Source of the DNA: Ricinus communis
Lineage: Eukaryota; Streptophyta; Magnoliopsida; Malpighiales; Euphorbiaceae
DNA: 64,000 nt
Direction: 5' to 3'
Assembly (NCBI RefSeq): GCF_019578655.1
Contig: NC_063259.1
Location: 4,886,001-4,950,000, forward strand
Part shown: positions 1-11,554 of the stretch, piece after piece
Position numbering within the stretch: the stretch's first letter is position 1
How the letters are laid out: each line of letters starts with the position of its first letter
Notes under the pieces: model-generated
Told to the model about the DNA's origin: nothing
Seen by the model: only the letters and a program-made list of their open reading frames with translations
Database searches by the model: none
Program-made: the position numbers and the translations under genes

Positions 1-2085
1 TAATTACGAGTTTGAAAAACAGCCTCGTAGATAGAGTAAATTTTCTAATATGAGAAAACAACCACGTAATACGGGGATATTTATCAACCAGAGAAAATAA
101 CCCCAAAATTTTGGTATATTTGTGGGAATGAGAAAACAACAACTTAAATAGGGTAATTTTAGAGTATGAGAAAATAATCCTGTAAAAGGGGTATATTTAT
201 CGATATAAGAAAATTAATCCCGTAAAACATGTAAATTTATGAATTTGACAAGACAACCCCATAATAATGCTGATAATTTAATATGAGAAAACGACCCCGT
301 AAAAGTGTTATATTTATCAATATAAGAAAATAACCCCGTAAAACATGTATATTTATGAATCAGAGAAAATAATCCCGTAAAAGTAGTATAATTGCGAGTC
401 TGAAAAAATGACCTCGTAGAACTTGTAAATTTATTAATTTGAGAAAACAATCCCGTAATACAGTAATATTTATCCATAAGAGAAAATAGCCCCATAATTT
501 TGGCATATTTGACAATATGAGAAAACAACCGCCTAAATGAGTTAAATTTAGAGTATGAGAAAACAATCCCATAAAAGGGGTATATTTGTCGATATAAGAA
601 AATAACTTCGTAAAACGTGTAAATTTATGAATTTGACAAAACAACCCCATAATAGTACTCAAATAATTTATTATGAGAAAATGACCCCGTGAAAGTGGTA
701 TATTTATGAATATAAGAAAATAACTCTGTAAAACGTGTATATTTATGACTTAGAGAAAACAACCCCGTAAAAGTACTGTAATTGCGAGTATGAGAAAACA
801 GCCTCGTAGAGGGGGTACGATTTTTAATATGAGAAAACAACCCCATAATATAGGGATATTTATCAATCGGAGAAAATAACCCTGTAGTTTTGGTATATTT
901 GTGAGTATGAAAAAACAACCCCTTAAATGGTTTAATTTTAAAATATGAGAAAGCAACCCCGTAAAAGAGGTATATTTGTCGATATAAGCAAATAACCCCG
1001 TAAAATGTGTATATTTATGAATCAGAGAAAACAACCCCGTAAAAGTAGTGTAATTGCGAGTCTGAGAAAACTACCTCGTTGAAGTTGTAAATTTTTTAAT
1101 ATGAGAAAACAACCCCCTAATATGGGGATATTTATCAATCGGAGAAAATAACCCGTAATTTTTGTATATTTATGAGTATGAGAAAACAACCCCGTAAATG
1201 GGTTAATTTTAGAGTATGAGAAAATAACCCCGTAAAAGTGGTACATTTATCGATATAAGAAAATCACCCCATAAAACGTGTAAATTTATGAATTTGAGAA
1301 AACAACCCCATAATAGTACTAATAATTTAATATGAGAAAACGACCCCATAAAAGTGATATATTTATCAATATAAGAAAATAACTCCGTAAAGCGTATATT
1401 TATGAATCTAAAAAAACAACCCTGTAAAAATAGTGTAGTTGCGAGTCTGAGAAAACTGTTTCGTAGAAGTTGTAAATTTTTTAATATGAGAGAACAACCC
1501 CGTAATATGGAGATATTTATCAATCGAAGAAAATAACCTCGTAATTTTGGTATATTTGTGAGTATGAGAAAACAACCCCTTAAATGGGTTAATTTTATAA
1601 TAAGAGAAAACAACCCTGTAAAAGGGTTATATTTATCGATATAAGGAAATAACCTCGTAAAACCTGTAAATTTATGAATTTGAAAAAACAACCCCATAAT
1701 AGTACTAACAATTTAATATGAGAAAATAACCCCGTAATACGGGGATATTTATCAATCGGAGAAAATAATCCCGTAATTTTTGTATATTTGTGAGTATGAG
1801 AAAACAACCCCTTAATGGGTTAATTTTATAATATGAGAAAACAACCCCGTAAAAGGGGTATATTTGTCGATATAAGAAAATAACCCCGTAAAATGTGTAA
1901 ACTTATGAATTTGACAAAACAACCCTATAGAAGTGGTCCATCTATCAATATAAGAAAATACCCCGTAAAACGTGTATATTTATGAATCTGAGAAAACAAC
2001 CCCGTAAAAAGTAGTGTAGTTGCGAGTCTAAAAAAACAGCTTCGTAGAAGTTGTAAATTCATTGATATGAGAAAACAACCTCATA
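1..2085 (+). repeat. 388-bp higher-order satellite array, block 1
   Basis: This is a tandem satellite built from 38/39-bp subunits, each starting near GAGAAAACAACCCCGTAA. Ten subunit types follow in fixed order. Their tails are: 1 gtggtatatttatcaata, 2 cgtgtatatttatgaatc, 3 gtagtgtaattgcgagtc, 4 ggggtaaattttttaata, 5 tacggggatatttatcaatc, 6 ttttggtatatttgtgagta, 7 atgggttaattttataata, 8 ggggtatatttgtcgata, 9 cgtgtaaatttatgaatt, 10 tagtgctaataatttaata. Types 7 and 10 are 38 bp and the others 39 bp, giving 388 bp. The subunit-10 marker recurs near 262 and 651, then near 1310 and 1699. The 651-1310 gap is not a whole number of repeats, so subunits were lost there. The block ends at the duplication flanking the solo LTR. 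Confidence 0.93.
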
Positions 2086-4891
2086 TGTAATACCCCGAAT
2101 TTTTATATATTTAATAAATGAGTTATTTTCTATACCCAATTAGTTTGAAATTTTAAGAAATTATTCAAGTAAATTATTTGAGAAATGATTATATTTTGGT
2201 TATTCAAAATTTTCCCAAATGCATATTTATATAAGTAAAATTATATATTGGAAAATTTTGGAAGAAATTGTAAAGGATGTTTATAAAAGAATTTTGGGAA
2301 AATTGGTATTATAATTGATTAGTAGTATTAAATTTTAAGTTGGAAATTGATTATTTAATTTAATTGTGTGTTAGGACTAAATTGGAAATTTATTTTGGAA
2401 TAAGGATTGAAAGTATAATGTTATTTTTATGGGGTTTAATGGAAATTAGTGAGCTTGGTATTTTTGTAAATAAATATGTCGGTCAGGGGTATTTTTGTAA
2501 TTGTGTATTTTCAATAATTCGGATTTGGCCCAAATTAAATAGTTAGGGGCTTAATTGAAAGGCTAAAAAGAAGTTTGGGGGTCAAATTGGAATTCTGCAG
2601 GATGAAATTGTAAGTAATTAAGAAAGTTGAGGGACCAAATTGCAATAAGGAAAAGTTCGGGGGCCTAATGTCGATATTGAAAGGAAAGAAATCGGGGAAG
2701 AAGAAAGGAAGAGAGAGAGTGCAGTACGGGAAGAGAGAGAGAGGCGTCGAAGTGGCTTGTGGCGAGCCCGCGCGCGAGCATCGGGCCGATTTGAAGCGGC
2801 GCGTCCGGTGGCCCAGCGAAGGCTGAGGCCAGCAATCGCGATGTGCGGCGGCTTCGGCCGTTCCGTACGTTCGTGACCTTTCAAGCACGATCTCGTGTGA
2901 TCAGCTCCAGAGAGCTTCCTTTTAGCGGCACAAGGTTTTGGTGGCCGGAGGAGAGAGTTCTAGCGAAGTGGTGGCGGCCAGTGTTTTCCGGTTTTTCCGT
3001 GAGAGCTCCGTGAGGAGGATGGACGATCGGAGGACGTATCCCGACTCTCCTCGGCTCAAGCTTCGCGATGGCACCAGTTTGGTGGCGATCGGGCTTCGTT
3101 CGAATCGACGGTCGAGATCGTCCGCAAATCTCTCCCGGATGATCGGGTGTCGGATCGGAAAATCGGAAGAGGATCGTCTTCGGCCGTCGTTGTGAGTTCG
3201 ATGGTGTGTTCGGATCGTCGATCGGACTCCGGTGGGAAGCGAGTCAGCCGGCGATCGAGCGTCTCGGTAATTTTCTTTGGCCCGTTAATTTTAGAAATTC
3301 TTGGTTTAATTGTGTCTATTGGATTATATTGTGTATTTGATGATATTGTGAGTCAAAATAATTGTCCGGTTACTGCCCGCCTTGTGTTTTGTCTTTGTGT
3401 ATGAGTCGGAGATAGTGAAGTTTGGGGACCCGACTCCCGTTGTTTAAATTGTTGGATATTTGAAGTGTTCTTCCGGCAGTCCCTGGACCCGTTTTCACGG
3501 GGGGTAATGTTCGTGTTGTAGGGAGGTTCACATGATTTTGGTGAGAATTCTCCCAGTCGAGATTCTTAGATCGGTTCCCAGGAGTCTGAACCTAGGATTA
3601 ATGATCGATTGTTTCAGCCGTTTTAATAAATTATTTTCCGTGACTAGATTGTCCGATTCGTTCGGCTCGCTCGGCCTCATCGAGGCACGTGAGGAGCTAG
3701 GAGGTCGCCAAACCCGTGAGTTAAAGTCATATATCGCTTACGCACGTGTCATGCATAAAATTTGATTCACATCGTGAATATTTATTTGCAATTTCAATTT
3801 TTCATTTAATTATTATTATTATCATTTGCATGATGCTTTTAATTACTATTTAAATATGTTTTTCCTTTATTACCAATTTTAATATTGCATGATGACTCGG
3901 GATGGGACTGGCGTTAGAACATAGGAGTTGGATGAGTGTCCCAAATATAATCCGAGAGAGATAGAGAAAGGGTAAAGAGGTAAAAATTTTAAGAAAGAAA
4001 GATTAGGACACTGCCTGGTCGAGCATCGCTCTCTGGGCTTAGTAGAGTGTGGTTGCCGGGAGTAAGGTCCCCGGTCGAGCATTGCTCTCTGAAGCGGCCG
4101 GCTTATTTGGAAATTTAAGTGACCAGACCGGAGGTAAGGTCCCTGGTCGAGCTAAGCTCTCGCCGCCATCTTATTGGATAAGAGAGCCGAAAGGCTAAGG
4201 TCAGAGTTAAGTGACCGGATCGAGGTAGGTCCTTGGTCGAGCTTTGCTCGGCCAGAACTCTGTTGGAATGAGAGGTTTGAGATGATAGAGTTGAGGTTAG
4301 TTGAGACATAAGTGTTGAAATAATCGAGATTTTAGAGTTGGATTAGAGTTCTGAAGTACTCCGTCCGTTGCATGTGGAATAAATTTTGTTTAAGCATGGC
4401 ATGACACATATGTTTTAACATGACACGTATGGTTCGCGTGATTTATTAATTATTTTAAAATTAAATAAGGTGACATTGAGATATTTGAAACCCCATAGAT
4501 ATATGATTTTAACTCACTCTCGAGACCGACAGTCACATCGCTTTTTCGGATTTGTGACTGCTAGTCCTCTCGCGACTCTTATTCGAAACTCTTTCATCAT
4601 CGGGTGATGTATTTGATTTGGTATGTAAATTGGTAAATCTTAGATTCTCCGCAGTAGTAATAGTAGATGTATCAGTTGTAAATTTTCTGAGTTTCAGGTC
4701 TCGCCTAGTTTTTCTGGCAGACCGAAGTATTTATGTAAAATGTAGCTATTAAGAATTTGTGGCTTTAATAATATTAATTTGAGATGAGATTTGTTTAAAT
4801 CAGTGATTGTCAGGCTTACTACGGGTTTCGGTGGCCTTAAGCCTACCCATTCCCTAGTGCCGGTCACGGGCCCACGGGTGGGGTCGTGACA
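2086..4891 (+). mobile_element. Solo LTR of a long-LTR retrotransposon (copy A)
   Basis: The element begins TGTAATACCCCG and ends GGGGTCGTGACA, the TG...CA pattern of an LTR. It is flanked by TCATA (2081-2085) and TCGTA (4892-4896), a 5-bp target duplication with one mismatch; the flanks rejoin into an ordinary satellite subunit. Its length is 2806 bp. No gag or pol motif is present, so this is a solo LTR left by LTR-LTR recombination. Two more copies of the same family lie at 5474-11554. LTR length and termini would suit the Tekay/Del chromovirus lineage, but that is inference without internal sequence. Short open frames inside it (2535-2888, 2938-3404, 3532-3765) have no recognisable domain and are not called as genes. 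Confidence 0.88.
4000..4270 (+). repeat. Degenerate subrepeats inside solo LTR A
   Basis: The phrase ggtcgagc(a/t)ttgctctc recurs at roughly 70-100 bp spacing (near 4015, 4072, 4145 and 4232). Each copy is followed by sequence containing 'ggcttatttgga' or 'cttattgga' and 'aagtgaccgga'. The reverse complement of the same arrangement is in the second LTR copy (about 6060-6290), and an expanded form is in copy C (9301-9800). The arrangement is therefore a property of this LTR family. Confidence 0.7.
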
Positions 4892-5473
4892 TCGTAATAC
4901 GGGGGTATTTATCAATCGGATAATATAACTCCGTAATTTTTATATATTTGTGAGTATGACAAAACAACCCGTTAAATGGGTTAGTTTTAGAGTATGAGAA
5001 AACAACCCTATAAAAAGGGTATATTTGTCGATATAAGAAAATAACCCCATAAAACGTGTAAATTTATGAATATGACAAAACAACCCTATATTAGTACTAA
5101 TAATTTAATATGAGAAAACAACCTCGTAACAGTGGTATGTTTATCAATACAAGAAAATAACTCTGTAAAATGTGTATTTTTATGAATTTGTGAAAACAAC
5201 CCCGTAAAAGTAGTTTAATTGCGAGTCTGAAAAAATAGCCTTGTAGAAGGGGTAAATATTTTAAAATGAGAAAACAACCCCTTAATACTGGGATATTTAT
5301 TAATTGGAGAAAATAACCTTGTAATTTTAGTATATTTGTGAGTATGAGAAAACAACCCCTTAAATGGGTTAATTTTAGAGTATGAGAAAATAACCCCGTA
5401 AAGGGTTATATTTGTCAATATAAGAAAATAACCCCGTAAAATGTGTAAATTGATGAATTTGACAAAACAACCC
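4892..5473 (+). repeat. 388-bp higher-order satellite, block 2
   Basis: This 582-bp satellite fragment lies between two solo-LTR insertions, in the same orientation as block 1. It begins in subunit type 5 (tcgtaatacggggg), continuing the subunit interrupted by copy A. It ends in subunit type 10 (gacaaaacaaccc), interrupted by the next insertion. Subunit order between is the normal 6-7-8-9-10-1-2-3-4 series. Confidence 0.92.
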
Positions 5474-7168
5474 TGTCACGATCCGACTTGTGGGCCCGTG
5501 ACCGGCACTAGGGAGTGGGTAGGCGTAAGGTCACCGAATCCTGTAGTAAGCCTGACCATTCACTAACTCAAACAAATTGAAATTCAGACTTAGTCCAAAG
5601 CACTGATTCACAATTTATCTTAACCATTAAATTCTACATATTAAATTTGGTTTACCAGTATAATTAGGTAAGACCCAAATTTAATAAAATTTCAACTGAT
5701 AAGTCTATTATTTCTACTGTGGAGAATCTAAAATTTTTACAAGTCAAACATACCAAAATCAATTACATCAACCCGATGATGAAGGAGTCGGGTTGCTAGA
5801 TAAGAATTGCGGGAAGACTAACAATCACCTGAAAAACAGTGAAAATGAGACTGTCAGTCTCGAGCTTGAGTTAAAATCATATATCCAAAAATGATTTCAA
5901 ACACTTCAATAACACATTTATCTAATTTGAAATAAACATTAAATCATACAAAAATATACGTGTCATGCCATGCTTAAATAAAAAAATATAACTTTCACAT
6001 ACTACAGGATGAAGTACCTCAGCAAAACCCTAATCTCAACACTAATATCTCGACTCTCTCATTCTAACAGAACTGGCGCCCAGAGAGCGAAGCTCGATTA
6101 AGGTCCTTAAATCCAATTCAGTCACTTAATTATCACTAACTCTCTTAGCCTTTCGGTTCTCTTACTCCAATAGGACTGGCGCCTAGAGAGCGAAGCTCGA
6201 CCAAGGTCCTTAACTTCAGTCTAGTCACTTAGGTTTCCAAATAAGCCAGCGCCCAGAGAGCAATATTCGACCAGGGCAATTCCTAATTTACCTTTTTAAA
6301 ATTCATAAACCTTTACTCCTTTATTTTCTGTTTCTGATTCATACCGGTGCATCTCATCGATAGCATGTTCTACAGCTGTCCCATCCCGAGTCAACACGAA
6401 ACAATAAAATCATAATGCAGAAAATGCAACTTATATAAATAGCGGTTAAAATAACTGATTAAAATATTAAATCATGTAATCAGAATTATTTCATAAAATC
6501 TCAGCATAACACATGTAAATAGACATATGACTTTAACTCACAGTTTTGACGACCTCCTAGCTCTGCTCCGATGCCTCGGGTGGAGCGAGCCAAACTGATA
6601 GATTATCTAATCATGGAAAACAATTAATCAATAAACATTTGACAATTAATCCTAGGTCTAGACTCCTAGGATTTACTATCTAAGAATCTCGACTCGAAAG
6701 AATTCTACCGAAAATCCGGTAAAACCTCCCATAAAATACGGATATTTACCCCCCGTAAAACGGGTCCAAGACCTGCCAGAAAATACTTCAAATATTCAAC
6801 AATTTATTTTAACAGGAGTCGGGTCCCCAAGACTTCATTATTTTTCCTGACTCCGCCACATAACACAATTCACGACTAAAGGCAGACAGTCCGACAATTT
6901 ATTTGAACTAACAATAATTCTAAGGCTCAACTCATTTTAATAATCACATAAATTTTACCAATAAATTCTAAAATCAATGGGCCAGAGAAAACTACAGAGA
7001 CGATTGACCGCTTTGTCGACTCACCTCCAGCCGCCAGAGTCTGATCGACGATCCGAACGCACCAACGGACTCGAAATGACGCATTGATGACGATTCCCGC
7101 TTCCGATCTTTCGATCCGACCCTCGATCATCCGGAGAGATTTACGGACGATCTCGATCGTCGATTTTT
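5474..7168 (-). mobile_element. Reverse-oriented solo LTR, first part (copy B)
   Basis: The segment starts TGTCACGATCCG, the reverse complement of the LTR end seen in copy A, and follows copy A backwards up to about 7168. The rest of the same LTR resumes at 10382-11554. The joined length, about 2.87 kb, matches copy A. The whole insertion is bounded by a perfect 5-bp duplication: AACCC at 5469-5473 and at 11555-11559. It is therefore a solo LTR inserted in the satellite in reverse and later split by copy C. Confidence 0.87.
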
Positions 7169-10100
7169 AAAATACCCGAAATTTTTATATATTTAATAAT
7201 GAGTTTCTATTTAAGTTAATTTTAGCTTTATTTTTATTTGGTTTAATTTGAAATGTTTTAATGAAAATTTTAATATTAGTCAATTGAATGAGTTATTTTT
7301 CTATACTCAATTAGTTTGAAATTTTAAGATATTAATCAAGTAAATTATTTGAAGGGTAGAATATATTTTTGGTTATTCTAATTTTTCCCCAATGTATATG
7401 TATATGTATAAATAAAATTATATATTGGAAAAATTATGGTAGAAATTGTAAGAGATGTTTTTATAAAAGAATTTTAGAAAAATTGGTATTCTAATTGATT
7501 AGTGGTATTAAATTTTAAGTTGGAAATTTATTATTTAAATTAATTTTGTGTTAGGACAAAATTGGAAATTTATTTTGGAATAAGGATTGAAAGTATAATT
7601 TTATTTTTACGGGGTTTTAATGAAAATTTGTGAGTTTGGTATTTTTATAAATAAATATGTCGGTCAAGGTTATTTATGTAATTGTGTATTTTCAATAATT
7701 CTAATTTGACCAAAATTAAATAGTTAGGAGCTTAATTGAAAGGCTAAAGGAAAGTTTAGGGGTTAAATTGGAATTTTGATGGATGGAATTGTAAGTAATT
7801 AAGAAAGTTGAGGGACCAAATTGTGATAAGGAAAAGTTTGGGGGCTTAATGTCGATATTGAAAGAAAGAAAGAAGGATCGGGGGAGGCAGAGCGGGGAGA
7901 GAGGAGGCGTCGAGAAGAGGAAGGAAGAGTCGGCAGTCGTCCATCTGGCACGGCGAGGAGGTCGGGCCGAGGTTCATCTGGCGAGTCCAAAGGCGTGGCG
8001 GTGGCGTTAGCAGCGAGGAAAAAAAATAAAGAGGGGCAGCAATTTTCGAAGGCCGTTCCGGCCGTTTCCGGCCGATCTTAGTGGCGATCGGCTCCCCTCG
8101 AAGAGAGCTTCATTTTGGCAGTGGCGGCGTCAGTTTTGGTGGCCGGAGGAGAGAGTTCCAATGAAGTGGAGGCAGCCACATTTTCTGGCTTTTCCGGCAA
8201 GCTCCGGCGGAGGATGGACGATCAGAGGACATATCCCGACTCTTCTTAGCTCAAGCTTCGCAATGGCACCTGTTTCGTGGCGATCGGGCTTCTTTTGCAA
8301 ATCGACGGTCGAGATCGTTTGAAAATTTCTCTCCGGAAGATCGGGTGTTAGATCAGAAAATCGGAAGTGGGGATCGTCTTCAGCGCGTCATTTTGAGTTC
8401 GATGGTGTGTTCGGATCGTCGATCGGACTCCAGCGGCCGGAGGCGAGTCGACCGAGCGTCTCGGTAATTTTCTCTGGCCCGTTAATTTTGAAATTCATGG
8501 TTTAATTGTGTGTCTAATGGTTTATATTGAGTATTTGATGATATTTGTGAGTAAAAAATAATTGTCCGCCGGTTTACTGCCCTCGTGTTTTTGTATTGTG
8601 TATGAGGTCGGAAAATAGTGAAGTTTGGGGACCCGACTCCCGTTGTTTGAATTGTTGGATATTTGAAGTGTTTTTCTAGCAGGTCCTGGACCCATTTTTA
8701 TAGGGCGTAATGTCCGTGTTGTAGGGGAGGTTCTGCCAGATTTTCGGTAGAATTCTCTTGAGTCGAGATTCTTAGACAGTCAGTCCTAGGAGTCTAGACC
8801 TAGGATTAATGATCGATTGTTTCAGCGTTTTGATAAATTATTTTTCGTGACTAGATTTTCTGTTTGTTCGGCTCGCTCCAACCGAGGCACCGGAGCAGAG
8901 CTAGGAGGTCGCCCAATTCTGTGAGTTAAAGTCACTTAATCGTTGCACTATTGCTAAGTTTGAATTTAATATGCTATTTTGAAAGTTTATGCATAATATG
9001 GTTATTAGTATCGCAACGTAAATAATTTCACTAGATTGTTAATTATTGAAGATAATATAAGTATTATTATAGTAATGTTATAATAATACCAAATATTATC
9101 TGTTTTCCATATGAGTTGCATGATGTCTTACTCTAAATTGTTAGTCATTATTTTGATATGGTTGAATGACTTCTTTAAACAATAATATTTATTAAATGTG
9201 GTGATTGCGATTTGGGAAATATGGCTTGTAGAACATGCCGCTTGATGGGTTACTTCAGGACCGCGTGCGCAGCAGTAATGATCATGGACATGTAATAAGA
9301 TTTTTATGTGTTCGCCCTGGTCGAGCATGGCTCTCTGGGCTGATTTGAGTAAATTGCTGTAATAAGATTATTATGAGTTCTGCCCTAGTCGAGCATGGCT
9401 CTCTGGGCTAATTTGAGTAAATTGCGGTAATAAGATTATTATGAGTTTTGCCCTGGTCGAGCATGGCTCTCTGGGCTGATTTGAGTGAGATGCCGGAGTA
9501 AAGGACCCTGATCGAGCATTACTCTCTAGGCGCCGGCTTATTTGGATACTTAAGTGACCAGACTGGAGGTAAGGTCCCTGGTCGAGCATTGCTCTCTGGG
9601 CGCCAGTCTTATTGGAATAAGAGAGCTGAAAGGCTTAGCGATAGTGAATATTAAGTGACCGGGTGACCGGAGTTAAGGACTCACAGTCGAGCTTCGCTAA
9701 CGGGCGCCCGATCCTATTGGAATGAGATGCTTGGAGTAAGGTCCCCAATGAGCATTGCTCTCAGGGCCTTATTAGATTAAGAGAGCCAAAATGGCTACTA
9801 GATTTTGGGGTTAGGGTTCTACTGAGCCACTCGTCCCGTAAAAGTAGAAATATATTTTTATTTATTTATTTATTATGGTATTTAATTATAATGTGATTTG
9901 TATTTACGTGCATGGTTTGATATACTGATTTGAATAATCTATGTTTTCTGAGAAGAATGCAATAGTCCCCAGATTATTTGATTTTAACTCACTCTCGAGA
10001 CTGACAGTCTCATTTTTATTGTTTTTCATATTCGTGATTGTTAGTCCTCTCGCGACTCTTACTCAGTAACCCGATTCCTTCATCATCGGGTGGTGTATTC

Positions 10101-10381
10101 AATTTGGTATGTTAATTTGTAAAATCTTAGATTCTCCACAGTAGTAATAGTAGATGTATCAGTTGTAAATTTTCTGAGTTTCGGGTCTCGCCAAATTCTT
10201 CTGGCAGACCGAATTAGTTATGTAAAATTTAATTGTTGAGATATTTGTGGCATTGTTACTAGTAAAATTTGAGTTGAGATTTGATTGAGTTAGTGAGTGT
10301 CAGGCTTACTACGGGATTCGGTAGCCTTAAGCCTACCCATTCCCTAGTGCCGGTCACGAGCCCTCGGGTGGGGTCGTGACA
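7169..10381 (+). mobile_element. Nested LTR copy C inside copy B
   Basis: This is a third copy of the same LTR family, forward, inserted into the reverse LTR. It begins near 'aaaatacccgaaatttttata' territory at about 7165-7171, where the expected TGTA is damaged, and ends cleanly GGGGTCGTGACA at 10381. It is about 3.2 kb, longer than copy A because of extra subrepeats near 9301-9500. No clean target duplication is seen: about 13 bp of the host LTR expected between 'cgtcgattt' and 'gatcgccac' are missing at the left junction. There is no internal coding region. Confidence 0.78.
9301..9510 (+). repeat. 68-bp tandem subrepeat inside LTR copy C
   Basis: The string tcgagcatgg recurs at 9321, 9389 and 9457, a 68-bp period, each within a block containing ctctctgggct, gatttgagtaaatt and aataagattat. 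Beyond 9510 the related gtcgagcattgctctc motif continues at looser spacing to about 9800. Copy A lacks this three-copy expansion, which partly explains the greater length of copy C. Confidence 0.8.
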
Positions 10382-11554
10382 GATCGCCACTAAACCGGTG
10401 CCATTGGAAAGCTTGAGCTGACGAGAGTCCGAATATGTCCTCCGATCAGCCGGAGCTCTTCGAAAAAACTAGAAAATGCCGGCCGCCACCCATTTTCTCT
10501 CTCCACCATGAACTTCCAACTCCGGCCACCATTTGCATCGCTGCTGCTCCCAAAAGAAAGCCCACTCTCTGGCAAGTTGATCGCCACACTTGGTGACGCC
10601 GGACACGCCATGAATGGTGCCAGACAGCCGCTGCTTCCTCTCTCTCCTTTCTGCTACTGAGTCAGCTGCACATGCCGGCTTTGATGTGCCTCTCCGCCGC
10701 CATACAATGACGCCTGCACGCCCTCTTCTCTTCCTCCTTCTCTCTCCCTGATTTCCTCTTCTTCTTTTTCTTCTTCTTCTTCTTATTTTCTTTCCTTTTC
10801 CTTCCATATCGACTTTTGGTCCCTGCGCTTTACTTCCTTACCATTTGGTCTCTCAACTTTTTTAATTACAACAATTTTGTCCAGCAAAATTTTCGATTAA
10901 CCCTTAAAATTTTCTCTAGCTTTTCAATTAAGCCCCTAACTATTTAATTTGAGCCAAATTAGAATTATTAAAAATATATAATTACATATTTATCTTTACT
11001 TTTAAATATAAAATTACCTAAAAGCCCTTGCCGACATATTTAATTATAAAAATACCAAACATACAAATTTTCATTAAAACCCCATATTAATAAAATTATA
11101 ATTTTAATCCTTATTCCAAAATAAATTTTCAATTTAGTCCTAACACACAATTAATTTAATTAATCAATTTGCTAAATATTTTTCAATTAAAATCTAATAC
11201 CATTAGCTAATTAAAATGCCCTTTTTCTCCAATAATTCTTTTATAAAATATCCTTTACAGATTCTTCCATAACTCTCAAATATAGAATTTAATTTATATA
11301 TATTTATTTGGAAAAAAAATTTGAATAACCAAAAATATAATTTATTTCTCAAAGAATTTACTTAATTAATTTCTTAAAAATTAAACTAATTGGATATAGA
11401 AAATAACTCCTTTATTTGTCTAGCAATAAAATTTCCATTTAAATCATTCCAATTAAACCAAATAAAAATACAGTAAAATTAATTTAAATAAAAACTCATT
11501 TATTAATTATTATTTATATTATTATATTATTAAAGGAAAATTCTAGGTATTACA
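10382..11554 (-). mobile_element. Reverse-oriented solo LTR, second part (copy D, rejoins copy B)
   Basis: This continues copy B after the nested insertion. It reads, in reverse, the 5' half of the LTR family and ends ...ctaggtattaca, the reverse complement of the TGTAATACC start of copy A. The right-hand AACCC duplication (11555-11559) then leads into a satellite subunit 10 (ataatagtactaataattt). The two frames at 10390-10807 are chance open frames in a GC-richer LTR segment. Confidence 0.85.

Noticed and set aside
1..2085. Telomere-like character of the aaccccgtaaaa / aaccccttaaa core
   Set aside because: It superficially resembles CCCTAAA but is not a 7-bp tandem; it occurs once per 39 bp within a longer unit.
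2535..3765. Open frames of 77-117 codons in the GC-richer part of the solo LTR
   Set aside because: No domain, biased composition, and the other LTR copies break them.
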